Below are positions 6,015-7,405 of a DNA stretch of 7,405 nucleotides, in pieces. A program made the translations under genes and the position numbers. Numbering within the stretch: position 1 is the stretch's first letter; every line of letters begins with the position of its first letter. This stretch comes from Christensenella sp. UBA941 (GTDB lineage: Bacteria; Bacillota; Clostridia; Christensenellales; UBA941): NCBI GenBank assembly GCA_002293365.1, contig DBDD01000234.1, positions 1 to 7,405 on the forward strand, given 5' to 3'. Below the pieces are notes generated by a model, which ran no database searches, was not told the DNA's origin, and worked only from the letters and a program-made list of their open reading frames with translations.

Positions 6015-6926
6015 ATGATGAAGCTCGACAGGATGCTAGGAATATTAACCATACTGCTGCAAAAAGACCGCGTAACCGCGCCGGAGCTGGCTAAAAGGTT
6101 TGAGGTCAGCCGCCGTACTATCGGGCGCGATATCGACGCTATGTGCATGGCTGGAATCCCCGTCGTATCTCAACAAGGAAGCGGCGGCGGTCTTTCCATC
6201 GCCGAAGGGTTCAAGTTGGATAAAAGCGTCCTAACAGCGGACGAATTATCCGGCATCATCGCAGCGCTGAAAGGAATCGGCAGCGCGATGGATAAGCCCT
6301 CTATCGAGCGCGTCTTGGATAAGCTCCACGTCAATTCAGACGCCGTCGTTTCCATCCGCGAACCTGTCATTATCGATCTTTCCTCTAACGGCGGGAGCAG
6401 TTTTACTAAGAAAATAGAAATGATAAAACGCGCCGCGCTATCCGGTCAGATCGCCGAATTTGACTATATCTATGAAAAAGGCGAGATCCATCGCCGCATC
6501 GAACCGTATTTCGTTATCTTTCAACGGACGGCGTGGTACGTTTTCGGTTTTTGCCTGGAGCGGTCGGATTTCCGGCTGTTCAAGCTCCAGCGCCTGTGGA
6601 ACCTGCGCCTATCGGGCGAACGGTTTGCGCCGCGCGCAATACCGCCGGATAAGCGCGGCTTCAAAGCATGGTTTGAGGAGGATAAAGAAAACAGGCTAGT
6701 CGCGCTGTTCGACCCGTCGGCAAAGTATCAGCTTATCGAAACCTATGGCCTGAATTGTTACGAAGAGACGGCCAAGGGCTTGCGCTTCGAGATCGAATTT
6801 ACGAAGCGCGATTATATTCTCGGCTGGCTGCTCGGCTTCGGCGGCAAGGTAAAGGTATTGGAACCGGAGTTTATCGCAAATGACTTAAAAGCCGCCGCCG
6901 AACATATTTTGTCGCGATACGATTAG
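6015..6926 (+). CDS. YafY-type transcriptional regulator (HTH plus WYL domain)
   Basis: A 303-aa regulator of the DeoR-like HTH/WYL family, intact and of usual length. Residues 3-60 are the winged helix: LDRMLGILTILLQKDRVTA at the start, recognition helix around VSRRTIGRDIDAM (31-43), then the Gly-rich wing QGSGGGLSIAEGFKL. Residues 70-100 carry LTADELSGIIAALKGIG, typical of this group. The WYL domain follows: RRIEPYFVIFQRTAWYVFGF, with WYV at 174-176 in place of WYL, then SDFRLFKLQRL. The C-terminal part (about 220-303) is the WCX extension. WYL domains bind nucleotide or other small ligands, and the ligand here is unknown. Two start codons are adjacent (6015 and 6018); GGTGA at 6007-6011 is better spaced for 6018. 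An inverted-repeat operator overlaps its promoter and a related one overlaps its stop codon before the mini-ORF and DJ-1 gene, so it probably controls itself and its neighbour. Confidence 0.95.
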   Translation: MMKLDRMLGILTILLQKDRVTAPELAKRFEVSRRTIGRDIDAMCMAGIPVVSQQGSGGGLSIAEGFKLDKSVLTADELSGIIAALKGIGSAMDKPSIERVLDKLHVNSDAVVSIREPVIIDLSSNGGSSFTKKIEMIKRAALSGQIAEFDYIYEKGEIHRRIEPYFVIFQRTAWYVFGFCLERSDFRLFKLQRLWNLRLSGERFAPRAIPPDKRGFKAWFEEDKENRLVALFDPSAKYQLIETYGLNCYEETAKGLRFEIEFTKRDYILGWLLGFGGKVKVLEPEFIANDLKAAAEHILSRYD

Positions 6927-6950
6927 ACAAGACATACTGTTGTCGTGTTC
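6925..6950. promoter_or_regulatory. Second YafY-type operator, upstream of the DJ-1/PfpI gene
   Basis: Left arm AGACAAGACA (6925-6934), six-base spacer TACTGT, right arm TGTCGTGTTC (6941-6950). The arms pair at seven of ten positions. The stretch CTGTTGTCGTGTT is identical to the site at 5962-5987, and the distance from this block to the -10 box is the same (TTGTCG to TATNAT, 18 bases start to start). The site overlaps the regulator's stop codon. Confidence 0.7.
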
Positions 6951-6957
6951 CGCTTGT

Positions 6958-6963
6958 TATTAT
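6958..6963 (+). promoter_or_regulatory. -10 box for the mini-ORF and DJ-1/PfpI gene
   Basis: TATTAT, five of six matches to consensus, at the same distance from the operator as the box of the regulator gene. Transcription would begin near 6970, just upstream of the Shine-Dalgarno GGAGG at 6978-6982. Confidence 0.55.
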
Positions 6964-6990
6964 GGTGAAAACGAAACGGAGGACATGACG

Positions 6991-7044
6991 ATGGTCGAAT
7001 CTAAGCGCGGCATATTGTGCCGGAAATGGATGGCGAGTGCATGA
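6991..7044 (+). CDS. 17-codon mini-ORF overlapping the DJ-1/PfpI start (possible leader peptide)
   Basis: ATG 6991 lies eight bases after the strong Shine-Dalgarno GGAGG (6978-6982). The frame reads MVESKRGILCRKWMASA and stops at TGA 7042-7044, sharing the ATGA with the ATG of the next gene at 7041. The best ribosome binding site in the unit therefore serves this short frame and not the DJ-1 gene, which would be translated by coupling. No homology is recognised; the peptide is basic with one Cys and one Trp. It may be a coupling leader or the scar of a lost gene. An alternative ATG at 6985 is too close to GGAGG. Confidence 0.45.
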   Translation: MVESKRGILCRKWMASA

Positions 7045-7405
7045 GCAAGTCCAATTATACTGTATATGTCTACGTGATGGATACTCTGGCCGACTGGGAG
7101 CTGGCGCACATTACCGCGGAGCTGAATTCCGGCCGGTTCTTCAAGAAGGACGCGCCGCGCGTATCGCTCAAGACGGTCGGCTATACCAAAGAACCGATTA
7201 AGACGATGGGCGGAATGACGATAACGCCCGATTGTGTTGTCGATGATATCGTTATGGATGAAAGCAGCTTACTGCTGTTACCGGGTGCGAATACCTGGAG
7301 CGACCCGAAACACGGCGCGATCGTAGAAAAAGCAGAAGAATTGCTTTCTTATGGCGCTACGGTGTGCGCGATTTGCGGAGCTACCGCCGCGCTCGCAAGC
7401 GCCGG
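7041..7405 (+). CDS. DJ-1/PfpI-family (glutamine amidotransferase-like) protein, 3' end outside the window
   Basis: The first 121 residues are visible. The protein starts MSKSNYTVYVYVMDTLADWE, where Glu20 in the DWE motif matches the conserved acidic residue that activates the DJ-1 cysteine. It continues AELNSGRFF, a TVGYTKEPIKTMGGMTITPD segment typical of the YafY-linked subgroup, and LLLLPGANTWSD. The nucleophile elbow is AICGATAALA with Cys112. Family members include glyoxalases/deglycases, proteases and proteins of unknown function; the reaction here cannot be told. ATG 7041 overlaps the mini-ORF stop (ATGA). An in-frame ATG at 7026 is possible but has no ribosome binding site. A preceding operator shared with the YafY-type regulator suggests control by it, and YafY/DJ-1 pairs are common in Bacillota. 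Confidence 0.9.
   Translation, partial: MSKSNYTVYVYVMDTLADWELAHITAELNSGRFFKKDAPRVSLKTVGYTKEPIKTMGGMTITPDCVVDDIVMDESSLLLLPGANTWSDPKHGAIVEKAEELLSYGATVCAICGATAALASA

Overview
The window looks like an accessory, partly decaying stretch of a Bacillota (probably Clostridia) chromosome. Clues are the purine-rich Shine-Dalgarno sites (AAAGGAG, GGGAGG, GGAGG), sigma-A type promoters, an ISLre2/UPF0236-type transposase, and SorC- and YafY-type regulators of a kind common in clostridia. GC content is judged by eye as near 50%. The genus cannot be named from this sequence.

Layout. Positions 1-1027 (minus) hold a broken ISLre2-family transposase that runs off the left edge. Positions 1346-4334 (minus) hold three genes in a row: a frameshifted APH-family small-molecule kinase (4334-3438), an intact SorC-family sugar-responsive regulator (3401-2451) and an intact exported protein of unknown function (2356-1346). 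A divergent intergenic region (4335-4739) carries a good promoter on each strand. To its right, on the plus strand, is a tryptophan-synthase-beta-like gene (4740-5743), frameshifted near its start and lacking the expected PLP lysine; a possible C-terminal continuation lies in another frame (5744-5940). The right end is a YafY-type HTH/WYL regulator (6015-6926), a 17-codon ORF (6991-7044) and the start of a DJ-1/PfpI-family protein (7041 to the edge).

How the parts work together. The kinase-SorC-exported protein set looks like a small operon read from the promoter at 4467-4440. The SorC protein would sense a phosphorylated sugar or similar metabolite, possibly once made by the kinase. The YafY/DJ-1 pair is a self-contained module: each gene is preceded by the same inverted-repeat operator placed at the same distance from a -10 box, so YafY probably controls both. 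The most notable pattern is that the three enzyme-like genes (transposase, kinase, TrpB-like protein) are all broken, while the regulators and the exported protein are intact. One kinase lesion is an exact 19-bp tandem duplication inside the catalytic loop. I see no clear new defence or mobile system, no CRISPR array and no RNA gene. The best leads are the TrpB-like protein without PLP residues, the kinase duplication, and the paired YafY operators with a coupled mini-ORF.
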